Assembly (NCBI RefSeq): GCF_000577615.1
Contig: NZ_CBXX010000029.1
Span: 47,490 to 111,489, forward strand
Direction: 5' to 3'
DNA length: 64,000 nt
Source: Herbaspirillum sp. RV1423
GTDB taxonomy: Bacteria > Pseudomonadota > Gammaproteobacteria > Burkholderiales > Burkholderiaceae_D
The notes under the pieces: generated by a model
The model's input: the letters and a program-made list of their open reading frames with translations, nothing else
What the model was told of the DNA's origin: nothing
Database searches by the model: none
Shown: positions 1 to 12,118 of the stretch, piece after piece
Layout: each line of letters opens with the position of its first letter
Numbering within the stretch: the stretch's first letter is position 1
Program-made: the position numbers and the translations under genes

Positions 1-1
1 A

Positions 2-1471
2 GCCGGCGGCAAGGCCGTGACGCGCGACAACGATGTGCTCGACACCTGGTTCTCGTCGGCGCTGGTGCCGTTCTCGACATTGGGCTGGCCGGAGGTGACG
101 CCGGATTACAAGCTGTTCCTGCCGTCGTCGGTGCTGGTGACCGGTTTCGACATCATCTTTTTCTGGGTGGCGCGCATGGTCATGATGACCACGCATTTCA
201 CCGGCCAGGTGCCGTTCAAGACGGTCTACGTGCATGGTCTGGTGCGCGACGCCAGCGGCCAGAAGATGTCCAAGTCCAAGGGCAACACGCTCGACCCGAT
301 CGATCTGATCGACGGCATCGGCGTCGATGCGCTGGTCGCCAAACGCACCGTCGGCCTGATGAATCCGAAGCAGGCGGCCAGCATCGAGAAGGCCACGCGC
401 AAGGAGTTCGCCGACGGCATCCCGGCATTCGGCACCGATGCGCTGCGCTTCACGTTCGCCTCGCTGGCGACGCTGGGCCGCAACATCAACTTCGACCTCG
501 GCCGCTGCGAGGGTTATCGCAACTTCTGCAACAAGTTGTGGAACGCGACGCGCTTCGTGCTGATGAACACCGAAGGCCAGGACTGCGGTTTCGACGGACA
601 CGTCAAGGGCGTGTGCGACAAGGAAAAGCTGCAATTCTCGCCAGCGGATCGCTGGATCGTGTCGCTCATGCAGCGCACCGAAGCGGAAGTGGAAAAGGGC
701 TTTGCCGACTATCGCTTCGACAACATCGCTTCGGCGATCTACAAGTTCGTGTGGGATGAATACTGCGACTGGTATCTGGAAATGGCCAAGTCGCAAATCC
801 AGAACGGCAATGAGGCGCAGCAACGCGCGACCCGCCGCACGCTGCTGCGCGTACTGGAAGCCGTGCTGCGCCTGGCGCATCCGGTGCTGCCTTTCATCAC
901 CGAAGCATTGTGGCAAAGCGTGGCGCCGCTGACTGACAAGAAGCTCGACCCGGCGGGCGACTCGATCATGCGCCAGCCGTATCCGCAAGCGGATCTGGAA
1001 AAGATCGACGACGAGGCCGAAGCCTGGATGACGCAATTGAAGACGCTGACCGACGCCTGCCGCAACCTGCGCGGCGAGATGCAATTGTCGCCGGCGCTGC
1101 GCGTGCCGCTGATTGTCGAGGCTGCGGATGCGGGGTCGGTGAACTCTTTCCTGCCGTACCTGCAAACGCTGGTGAAGCTGAGCGATACGCAGGTTGTGGC
1201 GCAATTGCCGGAATCGCCGGCGCCGGTCGCCATCGTCGGCGATCTGAAGCTGATGCTGAAGGTGGAAATCGACATCGCCGCCGAGCGCGAACGCATGAAC
1301 AAGGAAATCACCCGCATCAGCGGCGAGATCGTCAAGGCCAACGCCAAGCTGTCCAACGAGAGCTTCGTCGCGCGCGCGCCGGAAGCGGTCGTGGCGCAGG
1401 AGAAGGAACGCCTGGCCAACTTCACCGCCACGCTGGCGAAGTTGCAGGAACAATTGGCCAAGCTGAAGTAA
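2..1471 (+). CDS. valS: Valine--tRNA ligase, C-terminal part (5' end outside window)
   Basis: Class I aminoacyl-tRNA synthetase that charges tRNA-Val in the cytoplasm. The frame is open from base 2, so the gene begins upstream of the window and the first in-frame ATG (17) is not the start. The KMSKS ATP-binding signature is encoded at 263-277. It is followed by the anticodon-binding helical domain and a C-terminal Lys/Glu-rich coiled coil (last ~70 residues, with ERERMNKEI), which is typical of ValRS and absent from IleRS. The HIGH motif and editing domain lie outside the window. A strong terminator follows 38 bases after the stop. Confidence 0.97.
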   Translation, partial: AGGKAVTRDNDVLDTWFSSALVPFSTLGWPEVTPDYKLFLPSSVLVTGFDIIFFWVARMVMMTTHFTGQVPFKTVYVHGLVRDASGQKMSKSKGNTLDPIDLIDGIGVDALVAKRTVGLMNPKQAASIEKATRKEFADGIPAFGTDALRFTFASLATLGRNINFDLGRCEGYRNFCNKLWNATRFVLMNTEGQDCGFDGHVKGVCDKEKLQFSPADRWIVSLMQRTEAEVEKGFADYRFDNIASAIYKFVWDEYCDWYLEMAKSQIQNGNEAQQRATRRTLLRVLEAVLRLAHPVLPFITEALWQSVAPLTDKKLDPAGDSIMRQPYPQADLEKIDDEAEAWMTQLKTLTDACRNLRGEMQLSPALRVPLIVEAADAGSVNSFLPYLQTLVKLSDTQVVAQLPESPAPVAIVGDLKLMLKVEIDIAAERERMNKEITRISGEIVKANAKLSNESFVARAPEAVVAQEKERLANFTATLAKLQEQLAKLK

Positions 1472-1509
1472 GCCAGTCGCCGCGCTGGTTGCCGGAGCGC
1501 AAAAACAGA

Positions 1510-1541
1510 GCCGCCGTCCCGCAAAGGACGGCGGCTTTTTT
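1510..1541 (+). terminator. Rho-independent terminator of valS
   Basis: A perfect 10-bp GC-rich stem (GCCGCCGTCC with GGACGGCGGC), a 6-nt loop and a run of six T. It lies just after the valS stop and before the next promoter region. Confidence 0.93.
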
Positions 1542-1632
1542 ATTCCTTGCCGGACGCGGCAAGCTTGTCTACACTAGACGAAAAAATTAGAACAACCGTG
1601 CTTTTATTCAATCAACCGTGGATGGAGACACC

Positions 1633-2085
1633 ATGAAAACACGCATTATCCTGAACAGCGCCCTGTTGGCGCTGAGTACTTTTGCCGCAATCAACGCCTG
1701 GGCCGACGGCTCCCCGGTCGGCCTGTGGAAGAACATCGACGACGCCACCGGCAAACCCAAGGCGCTGATCCGCATCACCGAGAACGACGGCGAATTGAAG
1801 GGCAAGATCGAGAAGCTGTTCCGCGCACCGGAAGAGGACCAGAATCCCAAGTGCGAAAAATGCGAAGGCGCGCTCAAGGACCAGCCCGTCATCGGCATGA
1901 CCATCCTCTCGGGGCTGAAGAAAGACGGCGACGAATACAACGGCGGCCATATCCTCGATCCGGCCAACGGCAAGTTGTACAAGAGCAAGCTGACCGTTGT
2001 CGAAGACGGCGCGAAACTCAAGGTGCGCGGCTACATCGGCATGCCGATGCTGGGCCGCACGCAGACCTGGGTGCGCGAAGAGTAG
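1633..2085 (+). CDS. DUF2147 family secreted protein
   Basis: A 150-residue exported protein of the DUF2147 family. The first ~24 residues form a signal peptide ending AWA, then the mature part starts DGSPVGLWKNID. Family hallmarks are the early GLWK, a central Gly/Asp-rich lipocalin-like beta region, and a C-terminal GYIGMPMLGRTQTW stretch (mGyiGiplfgrTqtW in relatives). A CEKC pair lies near residue 77. The ATG at 1633 is preferred to the GTG at 1618 because GGAG sits 5 bases before it and it gives a clean signal peptide. The biochemical role of the family is unknown. The palindromic array begins directly after its stop. Confidence 0.85.
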   Translation: MKTRIILNSALLALSTFAAINAWADGSPVGLWKNIDDATGKPKALIRITENDGELKGKIEKLFRAPEEDQNPKCEKCEGALKDQPVIGMTILSGLKKDGDEYNGGHILDPANGKLYKSKLTVVEDGAKLKVRGYIGMPMLGRTQTWVREE

Positions 2086-2087
2086 CC

Positions 2088-3376
2088 GGTGTCGTGAAGA
2101 CGTCCGGTACGACGCTGGGTCCTGACTTTCGTCAGGACGACGATTGTGGTGGAGTGACGATGCGGCAATGCCGTTCAGTGAAGCCTGTTTTTCCGTACGC
2201 CGGGACCCGGTGGCGTGAGAACGTCTGGTACGACGCTGGGTCCTGACTTTCGTCAGGACGACGATTGTGGTGGAGTGACGATGCGGCAATGCCGTTCAGT
2301 GAAGCCTGTTTTCCCGTCCGTCGTCCCGGCGCACGCCGGGACCCAGTGGCGTAACGACGTCCGCTACGACGCTGGGTCCTGACTTTCGTCAGGACGACGA
2401 TTGTGGTGGAGTGACGATGCGGCAATGCCGTTCAGTGAAGCCTGTTTTCCCGTCCGTCGTCCCGGCGCACGCCGGGACCCGGTGGCGTGAGAACGTCTGG
2501 TACGACGCTGGGTCCTGACTTTCGTCAGGACGACGGTTGTGGCGGATTGACGATGCGGTAATACCGTTCAGTGAAGCCTGTTTTTCCGTCCGTCGTCCCG
2601 GCGTACGCCGGGACCCGGTGGCGTGAGAACGTCTGGTACGACGCTGGGTCCTGACTTTCGTCAGGACGACGGTTGTGGTGGAGTGACGATGCGGCAATGC
2701 CGTTCAGTGAAGCCTGTTTTTCCGTCCGTCGTCCCGGCGTACGCCGGGACCCAGTGGCGTGAGAACGTCTGGTACGACGCTGGGTCCTGACTTTCGTCAG
2801 GACGACGGTTGTGGTGGAGTAACGATGCGGCGATGCCGTTCAGTGAAGCCTGTTTTTCCGTCCGTCGTCCCGGCGTACGCCGGGACCCGGTGGCGTGAGA
2901 ACGTCTGGTACGACGCTGAGTCCTGACTTTCGTCAGGACGACGGTTGTGGTGGAGTGACGATGCGGCAATGTCGTTCAGTGAAGCCTGTTTTTCCGTCCG
3001 TCGTCCCGGCGTACGCCGGGACCCAGTGTCGTAACGACGTCCGCTACGACGCTGGGTCCTGACTTTCGTCAGGACGACGATTGTGGCGGATTGACGATGC
3101 GGTAATACCGTTCGGTGAAGCCCATTTTCCCGGCCGTCGTCCCGGCGCACGCCGGGACCCAGCGTCGTAACGACGTCTGGTACGACGCTGGGTCCTGACT
3201 TTCGTCAGGACGACGATTGTGGTGGAGTGACGATGCGGCAATGCCGTTCAGTGAAGCCTGTTTTCCCGTCCGTCGTCCCGGCGCACGCCGGGACCCAGTG
3301 GCGTGAGAACGTCTGGTACGACGCTGGGTCCTGACTTTCGTCAGGACGACGGTTGTGGTGGAGTGACGATGCGGTA
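2088..3376. repeat. Tandem array of 136-bp palindromic (REP/BIME-like) units
   Basis: Ten copies of the core GACGCTGGGTCCTGAC start at 2111, 2232, 2368, 2504, 2640, 2776, 2912, 3048, 3184 and 3320. Spacing is exactly 136 bp except for the first interval (121 bp, missing part of the left palindrome). Each unit has hairpin A (CCCGGC, GYAC loop, GCCGGG) and hairpin B (GTCCTGAC, TTTC loop, GTCAGGAC). CGTCGTCC before A pairs with GGACGACG after B, and GGACCCAG pairs with CTGGGTCC, so a unit can fold into a four-way, cruciform-like structure. The ~55-bp spacers are also conserved, unlike CRISPR. Near-repetitive reading frames run through the array but show no sign of being genes. Confidence 0.95.
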
Positions 3377-3386
3377 AGGAGTTTTT

Positions 3387-3413
3387 TACACTTCGCTGAA
3401 CGGCATTAGGCCA
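3387..3413. repeat. Inverted fragment of the 136-bp unit spacer at the array edge
   Basis: The segment around CTTCGCTGAACGGCATT is the inverted counterpart of the spacer motif AATGCCGTTCAGTGAAG found in each preceding unit, with one mismatch. It marks the right edge of the array. The remaining ~190 bases before the next gene hold no gene I can support. Confidence 0.7.
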
Positions 3414-3607
3414 ATGTCCACCTTTATTTTTTGTCCGCATCCTGATTTTCTTGTTTTATACTCAACATCACTTCCTGCGCGAAAAGCAGCACATAAGACT
3501 GCATCGGGGACGCTGCCTGGACTTCCTGCCATGGCGCCAAGTTGATGTTGAACCGGTATCGCGCTCCTGTGCAAGGAAAAGCATGACTTTCGTACTTGGG
3601 GGGACGC

Positions 3608-4750
3608 ATGTCAATCTCGCGCCGTATTGCTTTGCTTTTCCTGCTGGCCTGCGCCGGCTTCTCCGATGCGCTAGCCGTCGACCCTGCGGCGACGCGGGTC
3701 GTCCCGATCGGTTTTGCCGCACCATTGGCCGAAATCAACGCCAGGAGCGGTCGCAACGCGGCGCTGCTGGCCGTCGAAGAGGCCAACAAATCCAATCCGC
3801 GCATCAACGGCCAGCCGGTATTCTTCGAATTGCAGGAACAGGATGACAAGGCAGACCCGCGCATCACCGAATACATTGCGCGCGCTTTCGTCAGCAGCAA
3901 GGCCATCGGCGTCATCGGACACTGGAGCAGCGCCACGACCGTGATCGCCGCGCCGATCTACAACACCGCCGGGCTGGCGCAGATATCGCCGGCGTCTTGG
4001 AGCCGCGGCTTCACGCAAAAATCCTACAAGACCGCCTTCCAGATCATCGGCAATGATGATGCCGGCCTGGCTTTCGCCGCGGATTATCTGGTCAGGGAAC
4101 AGCGGCTCAGGCGTGTGCTCATCCTGGACGACGGCGCCTATCTGGGCATCAGCATGGCGGATTATTTCTCCAACCATGTGAAAGCGGCCGATGGCGAAAT
4201 CGTTCATCGCACGTCGGTCAACGGCAAGACATCTGACTTCAACCTGCCGCTGCAAAAGGCGCAGCAGGTCAGACCCGACTTGATCTTCTTCAGCGGACGA
4301 GTGGCCCAGAGCGATGCGCTGGCGCGCAACCTGCAGCGGTTTCATCTGCCGTCGACATTGCTGATCACTGGCAGCGTCGTGAACAATTACTTTTTGCAGC
4401 ATGCCGGGAAGATCGACAACACGATCCTCGCTATCGTGCCCAGCATGCCTTTGGAAAAACGTCCCGGAATGCCGGCTTTGCAGAAGAAATACGCCGACCG
4501 CTTCGGTACGGAGATGCCGCCGTTCGCGATCTATGCCTACGACAGCGTGAACCTGCTGATCGCCGCTGCGAAGAAAGCGAATTCCCTTGAGCGCGGCAAG
4601 ATCGTCGCCACCCTGCACGACATGAAATACAGCGGCGTCAGCGGCAACATCGCCTTCGACGCCGATGGCGCGCTGCTCAAACCGAGCTATACGCTGTATC
4701 AGATCGAGGATGGAAAATGGCGGCCGCTGAGAATCTTCGGCGGCAGATGA
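3608..4750 (+). CDS. Solitary periplasmic binding protein, branched-chain amino acid (LivJ-like) family, paralog 1
   Basis: A 380-residue Peripla_BP_6-type receptor. The signal peptide (MSISRRIALLFLLACAG...ALA) precedes a two-lobed binding fold. VIGHWSSATTVIAAPIYN corresponds to the ligand-binding loop of LivJ-type proteins, and a hinge region follows near ILDDGAYLG. No permease or ATPase gene is adjacent, so it is an orphan receptor; the ligand cannot be read from the sequence. It resembles the two tandem proteins at 19658 and 20949 in length and domain order but is the most divergent of the three. The ATG at 3608 is chosen over the TTG at 3596 because a G-rich ribosome-binding site lies just before it. 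Confidence 0.82.
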   Translation: MSISRRIALLFLLACAGFSDALAVDPAATRVVPIGFAAPLAEINARSGRNAALLAVEEANKSNPRINGQPVFFELQEQDDKADPRITEYIARAFVSSKAIGVIGHWSSATTVIAAPIYNTAGLAQISPASWSRGFTQKSYKTAFQIIGNDDAGLAFAADYLVREQRLRRVLILDDGAYLGISMADYFSNHVKAADGEIVHRTSVNGKTSDFNLPLQKAQQVRPDLIFFSGRVAQSDALARNLQRFHLPSTLLITGSVVNNYFLQHAGKIDNTILAIVPSMPLEKRPGMPALQKKYADRFGTEMPPFAIYAYDSVNLLIAAAKKANSLERGKIVATLHDMKYSGVSGNIAFDADGALLKPSYTLYQIEDGKWRPLRIFGGR

Positions 4751-4780
4751 GGTCAGGCGAAAACGCTGCCGCCTATGGGA

Positions 4781-5236
4781 CTATGGGACAGGCTTGCGTT
4801 GCAACACGTAGCGATCCAGTTGCTTTGCGAAAGTGCGGCCGTCGCTGAGGCTGAACGCAGCCGGCCCGCCTGTTTCAACGCCGCTGCTGCGCAGTTCTTC
4901 CATGAAATTGCGCATGCTCAGGTGCTGCTGGATATTGTCTGCGGTGTACATTTCTCCGCGCGGATTGAGCACCGCTGCGCCCTTGGCGACGATGTCCGCC
5001 GCCAGCGGAATGTCGGCGGTGATGACCAGATCGCCTGCCTGCGCCAGTTTGACGATCTTCTGGTCGGCAACGTCGAACCCGGCCGGCACCACGACGGTTT
5101 TGATGAAACGCGACGGCGGCACGCGCAGTTGCCGGTTGGCGACCAGCGTCACGGGGATGTGGGTGCGATCGGCAAGACGGAACAACATGTCCTTGATCAC
5201 GCCGGGACAGGCATCGGCATCAACCCAGATATGCAT
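4781..5236 (-). CDS. UPF0178 (YaiI/YqxD) family protein
   Basis: A 151-residue cytoplasmic protein of the conserved UPF0178/DUF188 family. It starts [16 protein letters not shown], the family's acidic PIN-like signature (Asp6, Asp8, Cys10), and carries the second conserved block [18 protein letters not shown] and the GEMYTADNI segment. Length matches the family. The fold suggests a PIN-like nuclease, but no substrate is established. It lies 37 bases downstream of the hydratase gene on the same strand, so co-transcription is likely. Confidence 0.9.
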   Translation of the reverse strand: MHIWVDADACPGVIKDMLFRLADRTHIPVTLVANRQLRVPPSRFIKTVVVPAGFDVADQKIVKLAQAGDLVITADIPLAADIVAKGAAVLNPRGEMYTADNIQQHLSMRNFMEELRSSGVETGGPAAFSLSDGRTFAKQLDRYVLQRKPVP

Positions 5237-5272
5237 CAGCCGGCCTGAAAGCCAGAGACGGCGCGCCGGTCC

Positions 5273-6115
5273 TCAGACAAAGGACACCGTCAGGCCCGGC
5301 AAGGCGACGCCGGAGAATGCCGTGATCCAGGTCTGCCCCGCTTCAATGGGATAGGCGTCGGTCCAGGTGCCGGTGGTGATGATCTCGCCCGCCGTCAGTG
5401 GCGAAAATTGCGGCTGCTTCTTCAGCAATTGATGCAGGTGCCACAGGGCATGCAAGGGGCTGTCGGCTTCATCGTTGCAGAAGCCGGCGGCGCGCAGGGT
5501 GCCGTTGCTGTCGGTGCTGCTGGACAGCGACACGCTGGCGCCGGCAAGGATTTGCGCCAGGTTATGGCGCGTGGCCGACGACAGCACATGCGGCTCGCCG
5601 ATGATCAGCGTGCCGTGCAGGCCGAAAGCGGCAATCGCGTCGGCGACGGTGAACTCCCAATTGGCGAAGGGACAGGCAACAATCTCGAAGCCGTGCGCCA
5701 TCCATTCGATGCACTCCGCCAGCTCGTCCATGGTGGCGTCCGGCGACGGCGTCCGGCCGAGCTTGAAGACGATTTCCGGTTCGATGCGCGGCTGCTGGGC
5801 GCCGGTCAGGCTTTGCGTGCCGTGGTTGTCGTCGGCGTAGCGCACGGTGGTGTCATAGATGGGCGCCCAGATGGGGATGCGCACATCGTCGGTGACGCCG
5901 TATTTGTCCCAGGTCTTGTGCACGGTGAAGCCGATCTTGCGACCGACCGGCTGTTCTCCCTGCGCGATGCGAATGTCGAGGATACGACGGGCGATGTCGT
6001 AGGCATCGTCGACGGACAGCGATTCGGAGGAGGATAAAAGCGGCAGTAGACGTGTGTTTGCACGCGCATCGAGGAGTTGATGTGCGTACCGACTGGCTTG
6101 GCTCGACATAAGCAT
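5273..6115 (-). CDS. 2-keto-4-pentenoate hydratase family protein (MhpD-like)
   Basis: A member of the fumarylacetoacetate-hydrolase-fold hydratases that add water to 2-hydroxy-dienoates in aromatic meta-cleavage pathways. Supporting features are GRKIGFT near residue 60, PRIEPEIVFKLGR (metal-binding Glu residues), an MAHGFEIVACPF block, and a C-terminal TGTWTDAYPIEAGQTW region. No other meta-cleavage genes are nearby, so the true substrate is uncertain. The start is ambiguous: GTG at 6130 or ATG at 6115 or 6109; I chose 6115, with a weak GGCGAG before it. The 237 bases up to the end of ruvB hold no gene I can see. Confidence 0.78.
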   Translation of the reverse strand: MLMSSQASRYAHQLLDARANTRLLPLLSSSESLSVDDAYDIARRILDIRIAQGEQPVGRKIGFTVHKTWDKYGVTDDVRIPIWAPIYDTTVRYADDNHGTQSLTGAQQPRIEPEIVFKLGRTPSPDATMDELAECIEWMAHGFEIVACPFANWEFTVADAIAAFGLHGTLIIGEPHVLSSATRHNLAQILAGASVSLSSSTDSNGTLRAAGFCNDEADSPLHALWHLHQLLKKQPQFSPLTAGEIITTGTWTDAYPIEAGQTWITAFSGVALPGLTVSFV

Positions 6116-6352
6116 GAGAGGCTCGCCCACAGAAAGATAGTGATTAGCTATCCATTGTCGACGACGATTAATTTTTGCACAAGTGAAAATAAAGAAATTA
6201 CAAGAAAATCATGGCGAATTTCTTGGCAAATTCCTAACGAATTGGTGTGAGGCGCGCCCGACTGTTGCACCGCGCGCACGCAATCATCCGGGCAATGCGA
6301 ATTGGTCAGACCAGTGCCGGATCGGGCCTGTACACGGCGTCCCGAGAGCCTT

Positions 6353-7408
<1,056 letters not shown>

Positions 7409-7418
7409 GGTTTACCGT

Positions 7419-7997
7419 TCAGGCTTTGGACAGTGCTTTCAATGCGTGCTTGATGCCGTCGGAGACGCTGGCGCCGGCCGGCACCTGCTTGATCGCCAGG
7501 GTCGCTTCCTTGTCGGAATAACCGAGCGCCAGCAAGGCGTTGAGGATATCCGAAGTGGCATCGTGATGCACCGCGCCGCCGGCCGCGCCGAGATCGGCGC
7601 CAAGCTTGCCCTTGAGTTCCAGCAGCAGGCGCTCGGCGGTCTTCTTGCCGATGCCCGGCACTCTGGTCAGGCGGCCGGCTTCCTGCAAGGTCACCGCCTG
7701 CGCCAGGTCGCTGACCGACATGCCCGACAGGATCGACAAGGCTGTGCGCGCGCCGACGCCGGAAATCTTGATCAGTTCCTTGAAGGTGTTGCGCTCCTCG
7801 GCGCTGCCGAAACCGAACAGCACGTGGGCGTCTTCGCGGATCGCCAGATGGGTCAGCAAGACGACTTTTTCGCCGAGGCCGGGCAGATTGTAGAAGGTGC
7901 TCATGGGCACGCCGACTTCGTAACCGACGCCGTTGCAATCGACCAGCAATTGCGGGGGATTTTTTTCGAGCAGGATTCCGGAGAGGCGACCGATCAT
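7419..7997 (-). CDS. ruvA: Holliday junction DNA-binding protein RuvA
   Basis: Tetrameric junction-recognition protein that loads RuvB. At 192 residues it has the expected size: an OB-fold N-terminus ([20 protein letters not shown]), two helix-hairpin-helix motifs (around ISGVGARTA, 78-86, and VPGIGKKTA, 113-121), and a C-terminal RuvB-contacting three-helix domain (about 146-192). The start at 7997 is fixed by the conserved MIGRL; a longer open frame upstream is not credible. ruvC is not directly upstream as it is in many relatives: a convergent membrane-protein gene lies in between. Confidence 0.98.
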   Translation of the reverse strand: MIGRLSGILLEKNPPQLLVDCNGVGYEVGVPMSTFYNLPGLGEKVVLLTHLAIREDAHVLFGFGSAEERNTFKELIKISGVGARTALSILSGMSVSDLAQAVTLQEAGRLTRVPGIGKKTAERLLLELKGKLGADLGAAGGAVHHDATSDILNALLALGYSDKEATLAIKQVPAGASVSDGIKHALKALSKA

Positions 7998-8035
7998 GAT
8001 GGCAGGTAATCGAAAAGGATTACCGAATGATACAG

Positions 8036-8055
8036 TACTGTTCGGATAAACAGTA
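8036..8055. promoter_or_regulatory. Candidate LexA (SOS) operator upstream of ruvAB
   Basis: TACTGT-N8-ACAGTA, with both half-sites matching the E. coli 20-bp SOS-box consensus ends exactly. The central eight bases (TCGGATAA) are less AT-alternating than the consensus. It lies 39 bases before the ruvA start and ~100 bases before the divergent DUF808 gene. A second partial palindrome, TACAGTACTGT, overlaps it at 8031-8041. The call is strengthened because ruvAB are classic SOS genes. Confidence 0.75.
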
Positions 8056-8155
8056 TATCTATCCTCAGGGAATTGCTTGCCTTGCGAGAACGTCCCGGCT
8101 ATCGTCTGGCCTGTTTCCGGCAAACGCGACTCACCCGTACATCCAAAGGACATTC

Positions 8156-9102
<947 letters not shown>

Positions 9103-9106
<4 letters not shown>

Positions 9107-9645
9107 CCGATCAGGCGGCCGCCGCGTACGCGCAGGCCTTTCTTCGCCAATCCCGGCGCGAGTGCGCCGAGCGCGCTCAGGGCTTCGCCGCTGTGCGCAT
9201 GGCAGATCGCCACGCCGAGCGCATCGGCTGCGTCGGTGCCCGGCAGACCCGGCAGCGCCAGCAGGCGCTGCACCATATCCTGCACTTGCTGCTTCTGCGC
9301 CTTGCCGTGCCCGGCGACGGCTTGCTTGACCTGCAGCGCGGTGTATTCCGCCACCTGCAGATCGGCATTCACCAGCGCGCAAATCGCTGCGCCGCGGGCT
9401 TGCCCAAGCAGCAGAGTGGATTGCGGATTGACGTTGACGAACACTTTTTCGATGGCGGCGCAATCGGGCGCATAAGCCTTGATGACTTCGCCGACGCTGG
9501 AGAGGATGACTTTGAGCCGTTGCGGCAGATCGGCGTCCGGCGTCTTGATGGTGCCGGATGCGATATAGGTGAGCTTGGCGCCCTGCTTGTGGATTACGCC
9601 AAAGCCGGTGGTGCGCAAGCCGGGGTCGATGCCGAGAATTTTCAT
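9103..9645 (-). CDS. ruvC: Crossover junction endodeoxyribonuclease RuvC
   Basis: Dimeric Holliday junction resolvase with an RNase H-like fold. It has 180 residues, and the four catalytic acids fall at the E. coli positions: Asp7 (GIDPGL), Glu66 (AIEKVFV), Asp138 and Asp141 (GTDAADAL). The start is set at the MKILGIDPG methionine, not the MDAFGL extension. It is separated from ruvAB by the antisense DUF808 gene and from purH by a palindrome-flanked GIY-YIG element, so the usual purH-ruvC-ruvA-ruvB order is interrupted twice. Confidence 0.98.
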
Positions 9646-9678
9646 AAGCCCGAATGCATCCAAGGCTGCAAAATTACG

Positions 9679-9711
9679 CGTCGTCCCAGCGCACGCTGGG
9701 CCCCAGTGGCG
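9679..9711. repeat. Half palindromic element abutting the GIY-YIG stop codon
   Basis: Contains CGTCGTCC, then hairpin CCCAGC-GCAC-GCTGGG, then GCCCCAG. This is the same left half as in the 168-bp units. It ends at 9711; the nuclease stop codon is 9712-9714. Confidence 0.85.
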
Positions 9712-9996
9712 TCAAACGACTGTTGCATAGAGATCATTCCAGTAGGGGTTCGTCTTTTCGATCAACTCGATTTTCCAGGCGCGTCGCCAAGTTTTCAATT
9801 GTTTTTCACGGGCGATAGCGCCGATTACATCGTCAAAGACTTCAACATACACCAAATCCTTGATCCCATGCTTCCGAGTAAATCCGGATATCAAGCCTTG
9901 TTTATGTTCATAAACACGTCGCACCACGTCGTTGGTGACGCCGATATATAAAGTCCCGTTGCGTTGGCTCGCCAGAATATAGACAAAATGACTCAT
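9712..9996 (-). CDS. GIY-YIG single-domain nuclease family protein
   Basis: A 94-residue stand-alone GIY-YIG domain (UvrC-type nuclease fold, YhbQ/UPF0213-like). The first motif half is VYI (5-7) and the second YIG (17-19). The conserved Arg lies in VVRRVYEHK (~24-32), the metal-binding Glu in REKQLK (Glu64), and NPYWNDLY sits near the C-terminus. All catalytic positions look intact. It lies between ruvC and purH on their strand, but palindromes enclose it on both sides, and its leader and first codons recur in the neighbouring tandem repeats. Substrate and role are unknown; a role on the flanking palindromes is conceivable but unproven. Confidence 0.9.
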   Translation of the reverse strand: MSHFVYILASQRNGTLYIGVTNDVVRRVYEHKQGLISGFTRKHGIKDLVYVEVFDDVIGAIAREKQLKTWRRAWKIELIEKTNPYWNDLYATVV

Positions 9997-10044
9997 ACGC
10001 GAATGTTACCGCGTGTGAATTAATTATCAACCAGGGATTTGTTT

Positions 10045-10460
10045 GTCGTCCCAGCGAACGCTGGGGCCCGGTGTCTTGTCAGCCGTCTTTACGACGCTGG
10101 GTCCTGACTTTCGTCAGGACGACGGTATTGGTTGATTTGACAGAATACAGGCGACATAACTCATGCGCGGACATTACCGAGCGTGAATTGACCATCAAAA
10201 AGGAACTTGTTTGTCGTCCCAGCGAACGCTGGGACCCGGTGTCTTGTCAGCCGTCTTCACGACGCTGGGTCCTGACTTTCGTCAGGACGACGGTATTGGT
10301 TGATTCGACAGAATACCGGCGACATAACTCATGCGCGGACATTACCGAGCGTGAATTGACCATCAAAAAGGAACTTGTTTGTCGTCCCAGCGAACGCTGG
10401 GGCCCGGTGTCTTGTCAGCCGTCTTTACGACGCTGGGTCCTGACTTTCGTCAGGACGACG
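10045..10460. repeat. 168-bp tandem palindromic units carrying a relic GIY-YIG gene start
   Basis: GTCGTCCCAGCGAACGCTGG starts at 10045, 10213 and 10381, exactly 168 bp apart; the third copy is partial. Each unit holds hairpin CCCAGC-GAAC-GCTGGG and hairpin GTCCTGAC-TTTC-GTCAGGAC. The spacer aligns without gaps to the leader and first ~11 codons of the nuclease gene: by eye about 63 of 82 bases match between 9971-10052 and 10139-10220. The relic starts are ATG at 10164 and 10332 (minus strand), each encoding MSYV...ILSNQ and running into the palindrome, where a stop follows. The array ends 10 bases before the purH stop codon. Confidence 0.93.
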
Positions 10461-10470
10461 GTATTGAATA

Positions 10471-12042
<1,572 letters not shown>

Positions 12043-12118
12043 GATGGCATGAAGGTAGATGAAGGAATTCTGTGGTGGACCGGCGGCGCTTGCGTTCCTG
12101 AGCGCCCCATGTAAGCGA

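Larger units (their letters stand above)
9676..10466. mobile_element. Candidate palindrome-flanked GIY-YIG element with internal-deletion copies
   Basis: A half palindrome (9679-9711) touches the stop codon of a GIY-YIG gene. On the other side the gene's leader runs into a full two-hairpin palindromic unit. Two further copies of leader plus first codons plus palindromes follow at a 168-bp period. The repeat units therefore contain the 5' end of the nuclease gene. I read this as one element type and its internally deleted derivatives. Movement is an inference; no target-site duplication is visible. Confidence 0.5.

Noticed and set aside
2088..3376. CRISPR-like regular repeats
   Set aside because: The period is 136 bp, the spacers between hairpins are conserved rather than unique, units are palindromic, and no cas genes are present.
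2132..3440. Arg/Thr-rich repetitive reading frames on the minus strand through the palindromic array
   Set aside because: They simply translate the DNA repeat, start at TTG or similar codons without ribosome-binding sites, and match no protein type.
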